A DNA stretch of 64,000 nucleotides from Desmodus rotundus. Taxonomy: Eukaryota > Chordata > Mammalia > Chiroptera > Phyllostomidae. The stretch covers positions 200,982,143-201,046,142 of the forward strand of contig NC_071387.1 in the NCBI RefSeq assembly GCF_022682495.2, in the 5' to 3' direction. Under the pieces are notes generated by a model, which worked only from the letters and a program-made list of their open reading frames with translations, was not told the origin of the DNA and made no database searches. This document shows, in pieces, positions 22,150-33,669 of the stretch (position 1 is its first letter; each line of letters starts with the position of its first letter). The position numbers and the translations under genes were made by a program.

Positions 22150-23620
22150 CTTTAAGATTTTGTTACCTTCAATGATTTTGTATTACCGCTCTGATTCCCT
22201 GAAGAGGCAAAGAAAACCATCTTGGAATTCTTACCCCAGCTCTATTGAGTCCTTATGGACCTCAGTTGTACCATTCACAAAATAAAATCTTTTTCCCTAT
22301 AACCTTAAAAGGACCCAGCTTTTGAGAGTCTCCATTGAGCACTCTGATTATTTTTTTCCTGCATTAAAAGGAAATCTACAGGCATGTGCTTCAATTTTAT
22401 TTAAACTTGATTTTTTACCCTACAAGAGGTAGAAAATGTATTGAATGTTCTTTTATTTTTCCATTGTTTTCAAAGAGCTAAGCTTTCAGAAGCATTTAAA
22501 TTCACATATGGACAGATTTGTAAATAACCAGACTTGGAAACAAAGACATAAAACCAGAATAGCTGTGAAAAATTTTAGTTCCCCTAGAATTATCCATTGA
22601 AGGATAAATACTCACATTACCTAGTTGTGCCTGTCAAATGAAAAAAAAGGATACTGCTTTGATATTCCAATCCTCAGCTTTTAGCGAGGGAGGAATTTAT
22701 TCATGTAAACATCCACGCAGTAATGTGAGCCCCTTGTACTTGTGAACACATCTGGCTCAGAAATACAAGAACCTAGTAGTCAGAACCACCTGCAAATTCC
22801 CCAGTCTATACAAAAAAGACAAACCACACCCATCATGACTAATAACAAATTCTTTTTGCATCTGGTTTAACAGAGCTTGGAAGAGGATGCTTGTTATCAT
22901 ATTGTGCGTTCTCATTCCAAAATATCTCCCTTTCATTCAATGCACAGGGGAGTCTGTGGGTGGGAGTGGAGAGTGTGGATGTCAGACTTGGTTAAGCCAT
23001 CATTGTATATTTCATAGTGAGCAAAAAATGAGGAGCAGCTGGGTGAGAAGTAAATAAGTGTGGAACATATGTGCATATATAAATGAAAAGAAAGGGGCTT
23101 GAAAGAATATAGAACAAACAGTTAAGAGGTCTGGAACGCCTTAGTAAGGCAAGCATGTGGCAGATAAATTCAGGGACGTGCTACTTCAATGAAGTTTCTG
23201 GGAGTCCAGAGGATGGAACATGTCAGAATATCTCCTCAAAGAAGTGAAAGGAAAGGTGCTGGACTTTGGAGCCCTTCCCACCAAGAACTGCCTAATGGAC
23301 CTCGGGGGATGTGGAGATAACATAGCCCACACTGAACTGCACAGTTCCCATCCCTTTACTCAGTGATCCTCAAGGCAGCCTGCATGTCAAGGAGCAGAGA
23401 GAAAGAGGAGCTCTCCTGCTGCCCTGGGCTAACATGTGTTCCTACAACAATACATTCAGTGAAGTCTGAAATGTTTATGGCAGATATGAAGAGCCACGCT
23501 TGAAAAATCACTGCCCAGTCTCCTAGAGTTTCAAGGGAAAGCCATGCCTTCCTTGAAAATAAGGACTTTCCTGCTGAGAGCTTTGGCTTGCTACTCTGCC
23601 TACGGCAGACTTAATACACA
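22150..23620. other. unique sequence, no gene seen
   Basis: About 1.5 kb without a recognised repeat or coding signal. Confidence 0.35.
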
Positions 23621-23621
23621 C

Positions 23622-24225
23622 CTGGATTAGTTGCTGCTGTAACAAAGCACTGGAAATTTAGGAGTTGTAGTAGGTTGACCATTGGCTACCTCCCCCAGGA
23701 TACCAAGTCCAAATTCAGGAACCCATAAATGTTACCTTATAAGGAAAAATGGTCTTCGTAGATGTGATTAAGTTAAAGATTTTAAGATGGTTGAAGTATC
23801 CTGGGTTATCTGGTGCCCTAAATGCAATAACAAATGACCTCATCAGAGAGAGAGAGAGGGAGATTTGACAGAAGAGAAGACACAGAGAAGGCAAGGTGAA
23901 GACAAAAACCGAGATCAGAGTGATTCAGCCGCAGATGTAAGGAAGGCCAGCAGCCACCAGAAGTTAGAAGAGGCAAGGAACCTCCCCTGGAACCTCCAGA
24001 GGGCAGGCAGCCCTACCAACACCTTGATGTAGCCCAGTGATGCTGTGAAACCTCTGGCCTCCAGAATAAATGTCTGCTGCTTTAAGCCACCAAGTTTGTA
24101 CTAATTTGTAAAGCCACAGTGCAGCAATGCAAATTTATCCTCTTACAGTTCTGGAGGTCAGAAGTCTGAAATCAATTTCACTGATCTAAAGTCAAGGTGT
24201 TGGCAGGAGTGTATTGAGCTCACAC
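23622..24225 (-). mobile_element. MaLR-like LTR split by an inserted LTR (antisense)
   Basis: The left piece 23622-23662 (ggattagttgctgctgtaac, aaagcactgg) and right piece 24126-24225 (acagttctggaggtcagaag, gtcaaggtgttggcaggagt) are consecutive parts of one antisense MaLR LTR, separated by the plus-strand LTR at 23663-24125. Confidence 0.7.
23663..24125 (+). mobile_element. MLT1-type LTR nested in an antisense LTR
   Basis: Plus-oriented: accaagtccaaattcaggaa, cttcgtagatgtgattaagt, atcctgggttatctggtgcc, gaggcaaggaacctcccctg, ccaacaccttgatgtagccc, ctctggcctccagaataaat and gctttaagccaccaagtttg. Short direct repeats (aaattta) at both junctions may be the target duplication. Confidence 0.85.
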
Positions 24226-24254
24226 ATTAAATACACATATTGATTTCTTAAAAA

Positions 24255-24395
24255 AATTTACAGACCTACTATGTGCCAATCACTGTGCTAGGTGATGAGG
24301 GCAGAAAGGAGAATAAGAAGATGAGACCGAACGCCTCACTCCATAGGAGTTTACAATCATACAAGGGGAGAAACAAGGGAAGAAGAAAGCATGGT
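24255..24395 (-). repeat. L2/MIR-related ancient repeat
   Basis: The text acctactatgtgccaatcac, tgtgctaggtgatgaggg and ccataggagtttacaatc is the common 'tactatgtgccaggcactgtgctagg' motif. Family not settled. Confidence 0.5.
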
Positions 24396-24399
24396 GGGG

Positions 24400-25214
24400 G
24401 GGAGGGTGCATTGTCCTCTCTGTCGCTCTTTAAATACATTTTTTTATTCAAAAACATATATTTGATTTTTCGAACAAGTAGTTCTCCAAGGCTTTCTCTG
24501 TCTTCTTTCACTTTCCATTTAATGAAAGCAAATGTTGTTCTTCCAGAAGGCTCATGAAAGAGGCAGCACAGATTTCTAACAGGAGGCTGGTAAGAAAAGA
24601 GATGGTGTGTTTATAGACTGTCCTAAAGAGGAGAGCTTGCTTGGGAATCACCATCTGGTCTAGATTTCACTAATAGAAAAAAAAACATTAATTCACACAA
24701 TACCAAATAGTAGAATCTTTTCTTGCTTCCTGCACATCATCTGGAAGGCACTGATAATCAAACACGCAGAAAATCCCTGTGTGGATCATCAAGAATAAGC
24801 TGCAAATGTATCAACATGTTTCCTACAGGTGACTATGATTTCTCCAGATTCTCCCAGCTCACCTACAAAGATCATAATTTAGGAAATAAATTAGGCAGCC
24901 ATGTTTAGTTAATGGCCTACCAAGCATGATACTTGTTTGGAATGTTTGAATTGATAATGTGCCCTTTGTTAGTAATAAAAGCATTAGTATTTTTAAGCAT
25001 TAGAAATATGGACATATCTTGAGGCAATTTATAAGTGATGTATGTATTTCACATTTTATATTAGATATAAAGATGCTACTATAATTAATGCATTATTTTA
25101 TTTTTCTAACTTTAATGGGAACCATTTTGAATGATTGGTATGGTCCTTCCCAGTGGTCTTTGCTCTCATCTGGTGAATCATTCAAGCTTTAGTGCAGAAA
25201 ACTAACCTGTCTAA
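24400..25214. other. unique sequence, no gene seen
   Basis: AT-rich, no recognised repeat. Confidence 0.35.
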
Positions 25215-25490
25215 TTTTAAAATTATTTGTAATTGTGGTAAAATACATGCAACACAAAATTTACCATCTTAATCAATTTTCAGTGTACAGTTCAGTGGTA
25301 TTAAGTACTTTTGCATTGTGATATAACCACCACCACCACCACATCCAGAACACTTTTCATTCTGCAGAACTGAAACTCTGTACCCATTAAACAGTGATTC
25401 TCCATCCTCCCCCTCTCCAGCCCCTGGCAAACACCATTCCACTGTCTGTCTGTGAATTTGATTGCTCTAGGTGCCTGCACTAGTCATACA
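25215..25490 (-). mobile_element. L1M 3' UTR fragment (antisense)
   Basis: Classic antisense L1M end: taaaatacatgcaacacaaa, tttaccatcttaatcaattt, cagtgtacagttcagtggta, attctgcagaactgaaactc and tcccctctccag-like text, with an internal (CAC)n expansion at 25327-25345. Confidence 0.92.
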
Positions 25491-25640
25491 ATAACAAGTA
25501 TTTACTAGCTCAGGAGCTTGTGGTTGGCTGACCATGGCTGACAGGGGCGCTCAGCTGAGGCCACTCTGCTCCATGTGTCTCTCATCCACCCGCTGGGGCC
25601 AGCAGGATTATGGAGCATTCAACTCATGGTGATGTTAGAA

Positions 25641-27240
25641 GAGCGAGTGGAACCAACCCCCCCCCCAAAGCGACAGAACTTAAAAGACAGATGTTGACAA
25701 CAAGGCAATGCAAAGCAATAAATATTAGTACACAGCACCTGTTATGGCTAAAGGGTCCAGCAGGACCAATTTTAAAACATTATTTTGTTTTATTTTAAAG
25801 CATTTAACTATAAGATGCATACAATGCCTGCATTTTTAAGAAAGATTTTCTGGTACTAATTTTACATTGTATTATTTAAGCACTCAACAGAAAGCTAAAT
25901 TATTTATAAATTAATTTATCAAAATCAGGTTTCATAAGAGTTGTTTCTATAAATGACCTTTTGTAGAAGTATGAGTCTATAAATGAGACAAAGAATCAGG
26001 TCTAGAAATTTTCTAATAATAACTACTGGTTTCTGCTAACATAAAAGATAGCATTCTGTATCTTAATTTGAGTATTTGATTTTATAACAGCAGTAAAATA
26101 TGCATAGCATATAAATGATTATTACCACCATTAATATCATCTAATGTTTGGAGTGGGGAGAAACTCCTGTGCTTTCTCATGTGGGCTATGGGATCTCTCA
26201 GGTCAATGCCAGCTCAAGTTGTATGGTTGCAGATACTTAAAGATGTAGGACTGTCTATGCCCAAAATGTTGCCCTTCGACAGCCAATTGATTTACATAAT
26301 CAGCTAAAACCCACCATAGCACACACAAATATTGTGTCCAGAAAATCTTCGTATTGAAAGCAACAACTTCCAGCCAAATTCCAGATATTAGTGAAGTTGA
26401 TCAAAATCTTTTAAAACTTTGTAAGTGGGACTTTCCTCTGGCAGCACATTTCACATTTCCATCCAAGTCCCTTCTTGGCTAGATTTCACATTAAACATTT
26501 TTTAAAAACACAGATTCTAGTCTGTTTTAGATGTAACCAATTGGTCAGCACAGGAATGGTGTTCATCTCAGCAGCAAGATTCTTCTGGGCAAGGAACAAA
26601 TACCAAATGCCTAATAGCAAGACAAACCAACACAAAAAAATTGTGTTATGTCTGGTAGTTAAGATCTATTAGGCCGGGCTCTGAGTTTCAAAAATACATC
26701 TTCTGGAAATTATTACTAATAGGATAGTTTCCGGAGAGAGCCCTTCTTTACTGTTTACTGTAACTTCTTCCTGGCCCGATTTTACAGTAACCTGGTGGCA
26801 TCGCCTTCAGAGCATGGAGGATACATGTTGTTTATCCTTCTAGTTTCTAATACATTTTAATGTAAAGATCCCTGCTGCTCTGTTTTGAATGTTATAATTA
26901 TGTTATTTTAAAGTAGGCTTCAGGGGACACCAACATTATTAACTAATTGCATGGAGAAAAAGCTATAAAATTCCAACTGTGTTTAACTTAAAAACAATTT
27001 CACCTACGATATCCTGATAAACTCTAGGTTAGTTAAAACAAGCAGAGAGGCCGAAGAGATCAGTCTTATATTTCTCATCAACAAACTTTTGCTCATACTG
27101 TTTATCCTAAACAGAATTCCATATAACTGTCTCTTTTCCCAATCACAAGCTAAACATTTTTAAAAGCAGCTCAAAGTCGGAAGAAATGTGTGTGTGTCCT
27201 GTACCGGCCATTGGCCTGTCTCTCCTCACGTGGGATCTTG
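25641..27240. other. unique AT-rich sequence, no gene seen
   Basis: No recognised repeat across about 1.6 kb apart from short A/T runs. Confidence 0.35.
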
Positions 27241-27585
27241 ATGTCTTAGCTCGGCTGATGTAACAAAATGCCATAGACTGGGCCACTTAAACAACTGAAA
27301 TGTATTTCTCACACTTCTGGAGTCTAGGAAGTCCAAGATCCAGGTGCCTGCGTGGTAAGGATTCTCTTTCGGGCTTGTAGAAAGCTGCCTTTTTGCCGAG
27401 TCCTCACCCTGGGGGGAGAGAAAGAGATCTCTTCTTCTTGTAAGGCCACAATGGATTAGGGTCCCACCCTTATGAATTTACTTAACCTTAATCACCTCCT
27501 AAAGACCCTCTGTCTAGATACAGTCTTCTTGGAGGTGGAGGAGCTTCAATATTTAATTTGGTGGGATACAGTTCAGTCCGTAGCC
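27241..27585 (-). mobile_element. MST-type MaLR LTR (antisense)
   Basis: Reverse MaLR LTR: aacaaaatgccatagactgg, ccacttaaacaactgaaatg, cacttctggagtctagg, ttcttgtaaggccacaatgg, attagggtcccacccttatg, taatcacctcctaaagaccc and gggatacagttcagtccgta. Confidence 0.9.
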
Positions 27586-27699
27586 CTGGGAAATGCAGCG
27601 GCTTGCCATCCCCACTCAGCTGTGAAACAGAAAGGGCAAGAATGGATCTGAGGGGACAGGACAAGGACAGGCACACTCTCCACAGTACCACAACGCAGG

Positions 27700-27812
27700 T
27701 GTTGTCATCCTTACATTACAAATTAAAAGACAGAGGCAAGTTAAATAAACTTGTTCACGGTCAAGTGGTAAAGGACAGCGCCAGGTTCTAATCCAGAGCT
27801 TCTCATTTAAGA
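27700..27812 (+). repeat. MIR SINE fragment
   Basis: Contains ttgtcatccttacattacaa, agacagaggcaagttaaata, cttgttcacggtcaagtggt and ccaggttctaatccagagct in MIR order. Confidence 0.75.
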
Positions 27813-28226
27813 TCCAGCTGACAATAACCTCCACTGAGCCTTCGCCATGTTCAAGTACCCCGGCTCGCCTTTCTCTGAATTTCTATACCACTTTTATTCT
27901 TTACATTGCAATTTGCTAATGATTACTATCATGTCTTATTTCCACTATTCTTGTGAGAAATATTCCATTATTCGACATCTCTCTAAATGAACCAAAAGTA
28001 TTATACCTTAAGATCAGGAATTACATAGCTCTTCAATCAGCACCATTCCATTGCCTAGGTACACAGTAGGTGCCGAGTAATGTTAATTGATTAATTTTCA
28101 CCCACAGCATTTGCTACAGTATGAGAGGAAGGCTCTATTATTTTATGTTAATTAAGCCCTTCATCCACTTTCCAAAATGCCATAGTTCTCTAGTCACCAA
28201 GAAAAATGATCCGTGACTCAAGAAAA

Positions 28227-28643
28227 TCATCTATATAAATAGTTTATTATTTTAGATGTAATCCCACGGAATGGCCTATTGGTATAACTCAGGATCTTTA
28301 AATACTTTTCAATTTCCCTCTTAACTGAGTTATCTGTCAAGGTTATCTTTTTATCTTCTCCATTTTTCATCCTTATTGTGAAACTGCCATCGTCTTTTGT
28401 CATAACTGTCCTGCAAATATCCAGCGTGGTCACTATTGATCAGCAAGATGCTATAGCATCTTTTGCAGATAAAATTCATAGAAAAATCCAAAATTCCTTT
28501 GCAAAAGTTCCTGAGGGAAAATTATAAAGATTTCTTTCTTCATCACCATCTATGTTATAAAATACACCATGTATTTTGAAATCATTGAGAATATTATAAG
28601 CATAACAAGACATAAAACAAGACCAAATCTTACAGTACTCATA
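28227..28643 (-). pseudogene. decayed reading frame of unknown origin
   Basis: One minus-strand frame from 28643 down to the TGA at 28227-28229 is open for about 139 codons with only two internal stops (TGA at 28476-28478 and 28440-28442), in AT-rich sequence where stops should come about every dozen codons. The translated text is hydrophilic and protein-like, including NIDGDEERNLYNFPSGTFAK in the N-terminal part and TKDDGSFTIRMKNGEDKK then VKREIEKYLKIL in the C-terminal part. I do not recognise the family. It may be a retrocopy, a lost exon or an old insertion of foreign origin. No poly-A tail or target duplication was identified. Both stops are TGA. Confidence 0.45.
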
Positions 28644-29085
28644 TTAAAATATTAAAATCATGCTACCTTTTATTTTATCCTACCTTGGCCGCTAGTTCCT
28701 GGACCCAGTCATAATCAGTACATCCTTCAAGAACCTAACTCCCTGGTGATCAGCAATTATTCCTCCACATCACTACGCTGGCCCCACTGCATAGACTCAC
28801 CTCCCACCCTCTAGCACAATGACCCACCATTTCTTCCCACCCACGGTCACATACCCCACTCCCTCCTCTCTTTACTGCCCTCCTTGCCCCAAAAGTTCTT
28901 TTCTGCATTCTTTTTCAAGCTGCTGGACTTTATTTGAGGAAATAACACACTCAGGCTAAATGATTTCTGTGCTTTTGTCTTTTTCCAGAGGCAGGAGTTT
29001 GCTTTGTCTTTTATTGTATACTTGTTTTGAGGGGCATGAAGGCCGTGGCTTCTCCTAAGTTTTGGGGGAGATCGATGGTTCCTGT
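28644..29085. other. unclassified sequence
   Basis: Pyrimidine-rich segment about 28730-28900 may be a worn L2, but the match is too weak to call. Confidence 0.3.
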
Positions 29086-29108
29086 TGGACCCAAACTATA
29101 TTTAATCT

Positions 29109-29166
29109 TTTAAAAATTTTACACACTCATAGTTTAAAAATTTTACATACTCATAGTTTAAAAATT
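29109..29166 (+). repeat. 24-bp tandem duplication
   Basis: Unit tttaaaaattttacacactc plus atag occurs twice with one difference (29109-29132, 29133-29156), followed by a partial third unit. Lies at the edge of L1M-like sequence. Confidence 0.85.
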
Positions 29167-29289
29167 CAAGCAACAGAAAAGGTATAGAGGGCCAAATAAG
29201 TCTCCTCCGATCCCTGGCCCTTGGCCCCCTGGCTGTCCTCTTCAGGAGTAACCAGCTTTTTCATTTTCTCATCTCCTTCATGGAATTAC

Positions 29290-29540
29290 ATTATACTAGT
29301 CAAGATAAGCTGGGTTATGCTGAGGTAGCAAAGGAAACCCCAAATCTAAGTGGCTAAACACAACAAGGGGTTTGTTTCTATATCAGATTGCCTCTTGAAG
29401 CTGCATCTACTTGAGCAGCTGCCATGGTAGCATGTGGCTTCCAGGGAAGAGAGACCTGGAAGGCCGGACAGGGGTTTTTCTCTCCTACTGGGTCTCTCAC
29501 TGGCCAGAGCTAACCCCATGGTCCACTTAGCTGCAAAGAG
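29290..29540 (+). repeat. unclassified ancient repeat, member B
   Basis: Contains gggttatgctgaggtagcaa, accccaaatctaagtggcta and aacacaacaaggggtttgtt, a layout I know from an old mammalian interspersed repeat but cannot name. Shares its order with 19810-20060. Confidence 0.45.
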
Positions 29541-29639
29541 CAATCTGCACACGCCCAGGGAGCAGAGGGCATCCAGCAACGGGTAAGGACCACTCATCGT
29601 GTCTGTCGCAGCCGTGCTTATCCATGCTGACCCATGCAC

Positions 29640-29845
29640 CATCCACAAAAGGGAGCATACTAACACACTTTTTTACATTTTGCTTTACTTTTTCCACTTT
29701 GCAATGTACGTGGCATTGTAGTTCCTTATGTATGGCCATGCTATAATTTCTTTATCTAGTATTTAATTAGTGGATATTTAGGTTGTGTCTCATCTTTGTC
29801 ACTACAAACAGTAATTTTAGTGTATGTCCTTAAAAGAGTAATATT
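29640..29845 (-). mobile_element. L1M fragment (antisense)
   Basis: Text such as atgtacgtggcattgtagtt, ctataatttctttatctagt and agtggatatttaggttgtgt is antisense L1 3' material. A further piece may continue at 30030-30135 beyond the MIR. Confidence 0.6.
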
Positions 29846-29854
29846 AATAACTCA

Positions 29855-30015
29855 GAGACGTTGAGACCTAACCATGTGCAAAGCACTGTTCAAAGCCAAA
29901 TGCATGTTTTAACTCATTTACTATTATATGTGAGACAGGACTTCCTTTACAGGTGCCTCTTTCATGGTGGCAGAGCCTAGTCTCAAACCCAGGCAGGTGG
30001 CCCCAGAGCCTATCA
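29855..30015 (+). repeat. MIR SINE
   Basis: Contains aaccatgtgcaaagcactgt, tgttttaactcatttactat and gcagagcctagtctcaaacc, cagg. Inserted between L1M pieces. Confidence 0.8.
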
Positions 30016-30499
30016 AATTTACATAGATATTTGGACCTAGAAGAACAAATATCTGTAGTAAAAATTCCTGTAGGGAAATTTGTGGATCATAAAGTGTTTA
30101 CATTTTAAATTCTGCCAGATATTTTCAGAAGTACTAGATGCCTTTTGTGGACCCTTTCCATCCCACTCTGCTCTGTCTTCTACAGGCTTCAGACAGATGC
30201 AGCCCCACAGCACCTTCTCGTGGCATTCCTAGGACTCATGCATGGGAAACCCAGAAGCACGGGCAAGTATAACGCCCCTGTCTCCACCCTCGGTCAAAAG
30301 GAGTCAAGTAGCTGTCTTCCAAAGCAGCAAACCACTGCAGAGCCCGTTTTTGTACTGGCTTTGCTTCCCCCTTTTCCAGTCTCCTGTCCCTACTCTTGCT
30401 CCCTGGGATCACTTCCCACACAGAGTATCTGCAGCACAGGATTTGTCTTGACTCTGCTTCCTCTTCAAATGTAGTAAATGCCGTGGTGCACTGTCCTGA

Positions 30500-30906
30500 T
30501 CCCTCCTTCAGGCCCATAGCACTAACTTGTGTCCTCTGCCACTGAGACTGTTGCCTGCCCCTGGTTCACTGCTGAGTCCCTTTCAGGATGTTGCCCTGGC
30601 AAAGGGAGCTATTTCACCCAGGCTGACAGCCCTCCCACAGCCTACCTCAATGACTAATAAATTGGTGGGGGTAAAGTACAGTATAGTCTTGCCTCAATTT
30701 GAGACACCTCTGAAGGGCAAGAGATTTCCATGGGATCCACCAAACCCCTTGTTGGAGCTGCACCACACTTCAACTTTTCCCTCTGCTCCATCCTGCTTTC
30801 CTCACTCCCTGATGGGTGTTGTTTTTGAAAACACCCCCTAGTAAACTTCCTGCATGCAAATATCCACTTCAGAGTATGTTTCCTAAGAAACATGACCTAA
30901 AACACT
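30500..30906 (+). mobile_element. LTR 3' portion, ERVL-like
   Basis: The 3' end reads tagtaaacttcctgcatgca, aatatccacttcagagtatg, tttcctaagaaacatgacct, aaaaca, the usual ending of ERVL-class mammalian LTRs. The 5' limit is not defined. Confidence 0.5.
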
Positions 30907-31639
30907 AAACCAAGACAACTGGTAACAGGAGTTGCCCTTAAAAATGGGCCCTTTGGTTGAATTTTTGGAACCAGATTACTCATAAATAGCAAGAAGACCC
31001 TGTACAATTCCTTTGACTCAGTTGGGAGAGACTGAGATAAACTGCAGGTGGAAAATGTAGTTCTGGGATAGGCGGTAGCTATGGTACCAAATGGTGGTGA
31101 TGTTAACTATAATAACTGTAGTAGAGCCTGAAATAGTCTTTATTTGAAAGGTTTCATAGGGACTCAACAGGTGGAATTCACAGGGATCTGATGGGGATCT
31201 ATACACCTGAATTCTTTAAGAAGAGATGGAGGTGTTAGTCACTTACTGCATTTTCTCTGGACTGTGGTATTTCTGACTACCTTGGCTGGAAGCAAGGGGA
31301 TAGATTCAGAGACTTATAGATAGAATGACTTGTCTATCAGCACAGCAACCAACACATTACCTCTAACTAGGGGACACATTTTATGGTAAAGGTGTATGTC
31401 AGTGGGCAGAGGAGCACAAAATAAACTAGTTTTTTTTCCCCACATACCTCTTTACTCCAAAGAATCTAGCTAATTAGATGGTTAAATGACATTTTATAGG
31501 CTCAGATAACTCCCCACTCAAGGATACCATTCTGGGAGGGGTAGGGAAGAAAACAGTCCCAAAATTGTAATGAAAACTTTAATCAGTGACTTATAAATGG
31601 TGCTATGTCCCCAATGGTTGCAACATACATATTCAGAAG

Positions 31640-32078
31640 ACAAGAAGTAGAAGTGAGATTCATCCTTTTCACCATAACTACCAGGTACATATTTTCAGAC
31701 TTGGTACTTCCCGTCTCTGAAACTTTAGTTCCTGTCAGATTAGATTATTATTCTTAAGAGAACACAATAAGAATTTTGCTGAACTTGAAGCTATGACTGC
31801 TGCCTGGTCACTTTGGGTGCCTCATGTCAGTAGTCAAAGAGGTTAAGTTACTGTTAGAGAAAATAGCCCCTGACTGTCATGGGAAGCTAGGCAGGATTAT
31901 ATCTACAACTCAAAGGATTCACGAGAGCATCTCTTGGTGCTCCCATGCCTAGTGATAATTATGAGCAGGTGGTGGCAGCAGCCACAGTCCACTGTGGCCT
32001 GATCATGGCTCAGACCCCTCAGAGTAAAGACCTGAGTCACCTCCATCCGCCAACCCACTCAAGCAGACTGGACTAGCT
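31640..32078 (+). mobile_element. possible LTR-retroelement internal fragment
   Basis: Segments such as gtccactgtggcctgatcat, ggctcagacccctcagagta and aagacctgagtcacctccat resemble worn internal sequence of ERVL-type elements. No reading frame survives. Low certainty. Confidence 0.3.
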
Positions 32079-32080
32079 GA

Positions 32081-33052
32081 AGATGCACAAATGGCCAATA
32101 ACCACGTGAAAACATGTTCAGCATCACTAATCATTAGGCCACTAATCAAAGCCACAACGAGACACCATTCACACCCATTAAGAGGGCTATTATTTTAAAG
32201 ATTTTATTTACTTATTTTTAGAGAGAGGGGAAGGGAGGGAGAAAGAAAGGGAGAGAAACATCAATGTGTGGTTGCCTCTCACATGCCCCCAAGTAAGGAG
32301 GGACCTGGCCCGCAACGCAGGCATGTGCCCAGACAGGGAATCCAATCAGCGACCCCCTGGTTCACAGGCCAGCACTCAATCCATTGAGACATACCAGCCA
32401 GGGCAAAAGGGCTATTATTTTAAAAAATAGAAAATAATAAGTGTTGGTGAGGTTGTGGAGAAATTGGAACACTGTGTTGTTGGTGGGAATGTAAAGTGGT
32501 ACAGCCACTGTGGAAAACAGTATGGTAGTTCCTTGAAAATTAAGCACATTTCAAGGTATATAAATAAAAGAATTGAAAGCAGGGACTCAACCAGATACTT
32601 GTATACTTATGTTCACAGTAATAGTATTCACAATAGTGAAAAGATGAAAACAATCCAAATTTTCTTCAACAGATGAATGAAAAAACAAAATTTTATATAT
32701 ATATACATATATATATGAGATCTAGAAAAGATTATGCTAAGTGAAAAAAGCCAGACACAAAAGGACAAATAGTGTATGATTTCACTTAAAAGAGGTATTT
32801 AAAATAGGCAAGTTCATAGAGACAGAAAGTATAATAGAGGTTACCAGGGACTGAGTGTGGGGGAATTTGGGAGTTATTATTTTAATGTATATAACATGTC
32901 TGTTTGGGAAGATAAAAAAGTTCTGGAAATGAATAGCAGAGATGGTTGACCACACTGTGCATATTCTGAATGCCACTGAATTGTGCACTTCAAAATAGTT
33001 CAAATGGTGACTTTTATGTTATCTATATTTTACCACAAAAATATGCAAAAAA
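32081..33052 (+). mobile_element. L1 3' end (ORF2 tail and 3' UTR)
   Basis: Plus-oriented L1: atggccaataaccacgtgaa, catgttcagcatcactaatc, acaacgagacaccattcaca, then after the VES insertion ttggtgaggttgtggagaaa, gtgggaatgtaaagtggtac, ttcaacagatgaatgaaaaa, tgtatgatttcacttaaaag, ttgtgcacttcaaaatagtt and tttaccacaaaaatatgc. 5' truncated, with no intact ORF. A (TA)n run sits at 32693-32716. Confidence 0.95.
32200..32407 (-). mobile_element. VES SINE inserted in L1
   Basis: Antisense VES: ttttatttacttatttttag, agagagg-rich tail, catgtgcccagacagggaat, catgccaa-type body and ccagccagggc head. Exact 17-bp target duplication agggctattattttaaa at 32183-32199 and 32408-32424 within the L1. The original L1 text resumes at once after the second copy. 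Confidence 0.97.
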
Positions 33053-33299
33053 GTAAATACAGTAATGCATTTAGATAAAAATTCCACTATACTCAAGCTT
33101 TATCTCCTTGTTATTGGGAATACAATTAGATAGAAAATTAGGCAAAACATGAAGACAATTTACGAAAGTTTTTAAAAATTTTTGTTCGATTTTTGAGTGG
33201 TGTAGACTTTTAGATATCAGTTAAAATATACATAAAGGTACTCTACTTACCTTGCTTTATCTCTTCATGAGAATATGCTCCATACCATCAGAGTAAGTA

Positions 33300-33663
33300 C
33301 AGTTGACCCTTGAATAAAGTGGGGGTTAAGGACGCTGACCCCTGTGGTCCATGTACAATTTTTGACTCCTCCAAAACTCAGTTGTCCCTTGGTATCCATA
33401 GGGAATTGGCTTAAGGACCCCCACTGATTCCAAAATCCATGGATGCTGAAGTCCCTTATACAAAATGGCGTAGAAGAAGGCATACAGTCAACCCTTCAAA
33501 TCTCGGATTCAGGCAACCACAGATCATTTCAATCTTGGATTCATTAAATCCACAGTTGCAAAACCTGGGGATAGGAAGGGCTGACTATATAGTTGCTGAA
33601 GAAAATAATCCAAGTATAGATGGATCTGCACAGTTCAAATCCATGCTGTTCAAGGGTCAAGTG
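33300..33663 (+). mobile_element. Tigger/pogo element (outer shell of a nest)
   Basis: Ends cagttgacccttga and tcaagggtcaagtg are inverted repeats with one mismatch, flanked by TA (33298-33299 and 33664-33665) as expected for Tigger elements. The interior is interrupted at about 33379-33586 by other Tigger-type sequence. Confidence 0.9.
33379..33586 (+). mobile_element. MER2-like and a second short pogo-type segment inside Tigger
   Basis: 33379-33482 begins cagttgtcccttggtatcca and continues gaccccc, aaaatccatggatgctgaag, tcccttatacaaaatggcgt, the MER2 layout. From 33485 a further inverted-repeat pair starts cagtcaaccctt and ends gaagggctgac, flanked by TA-type dinucleotides. So two more Tigger-class pieces sit inside the outer element. 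Confidence 0.75.
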
Positions 33664-33669
33664 TAATTG

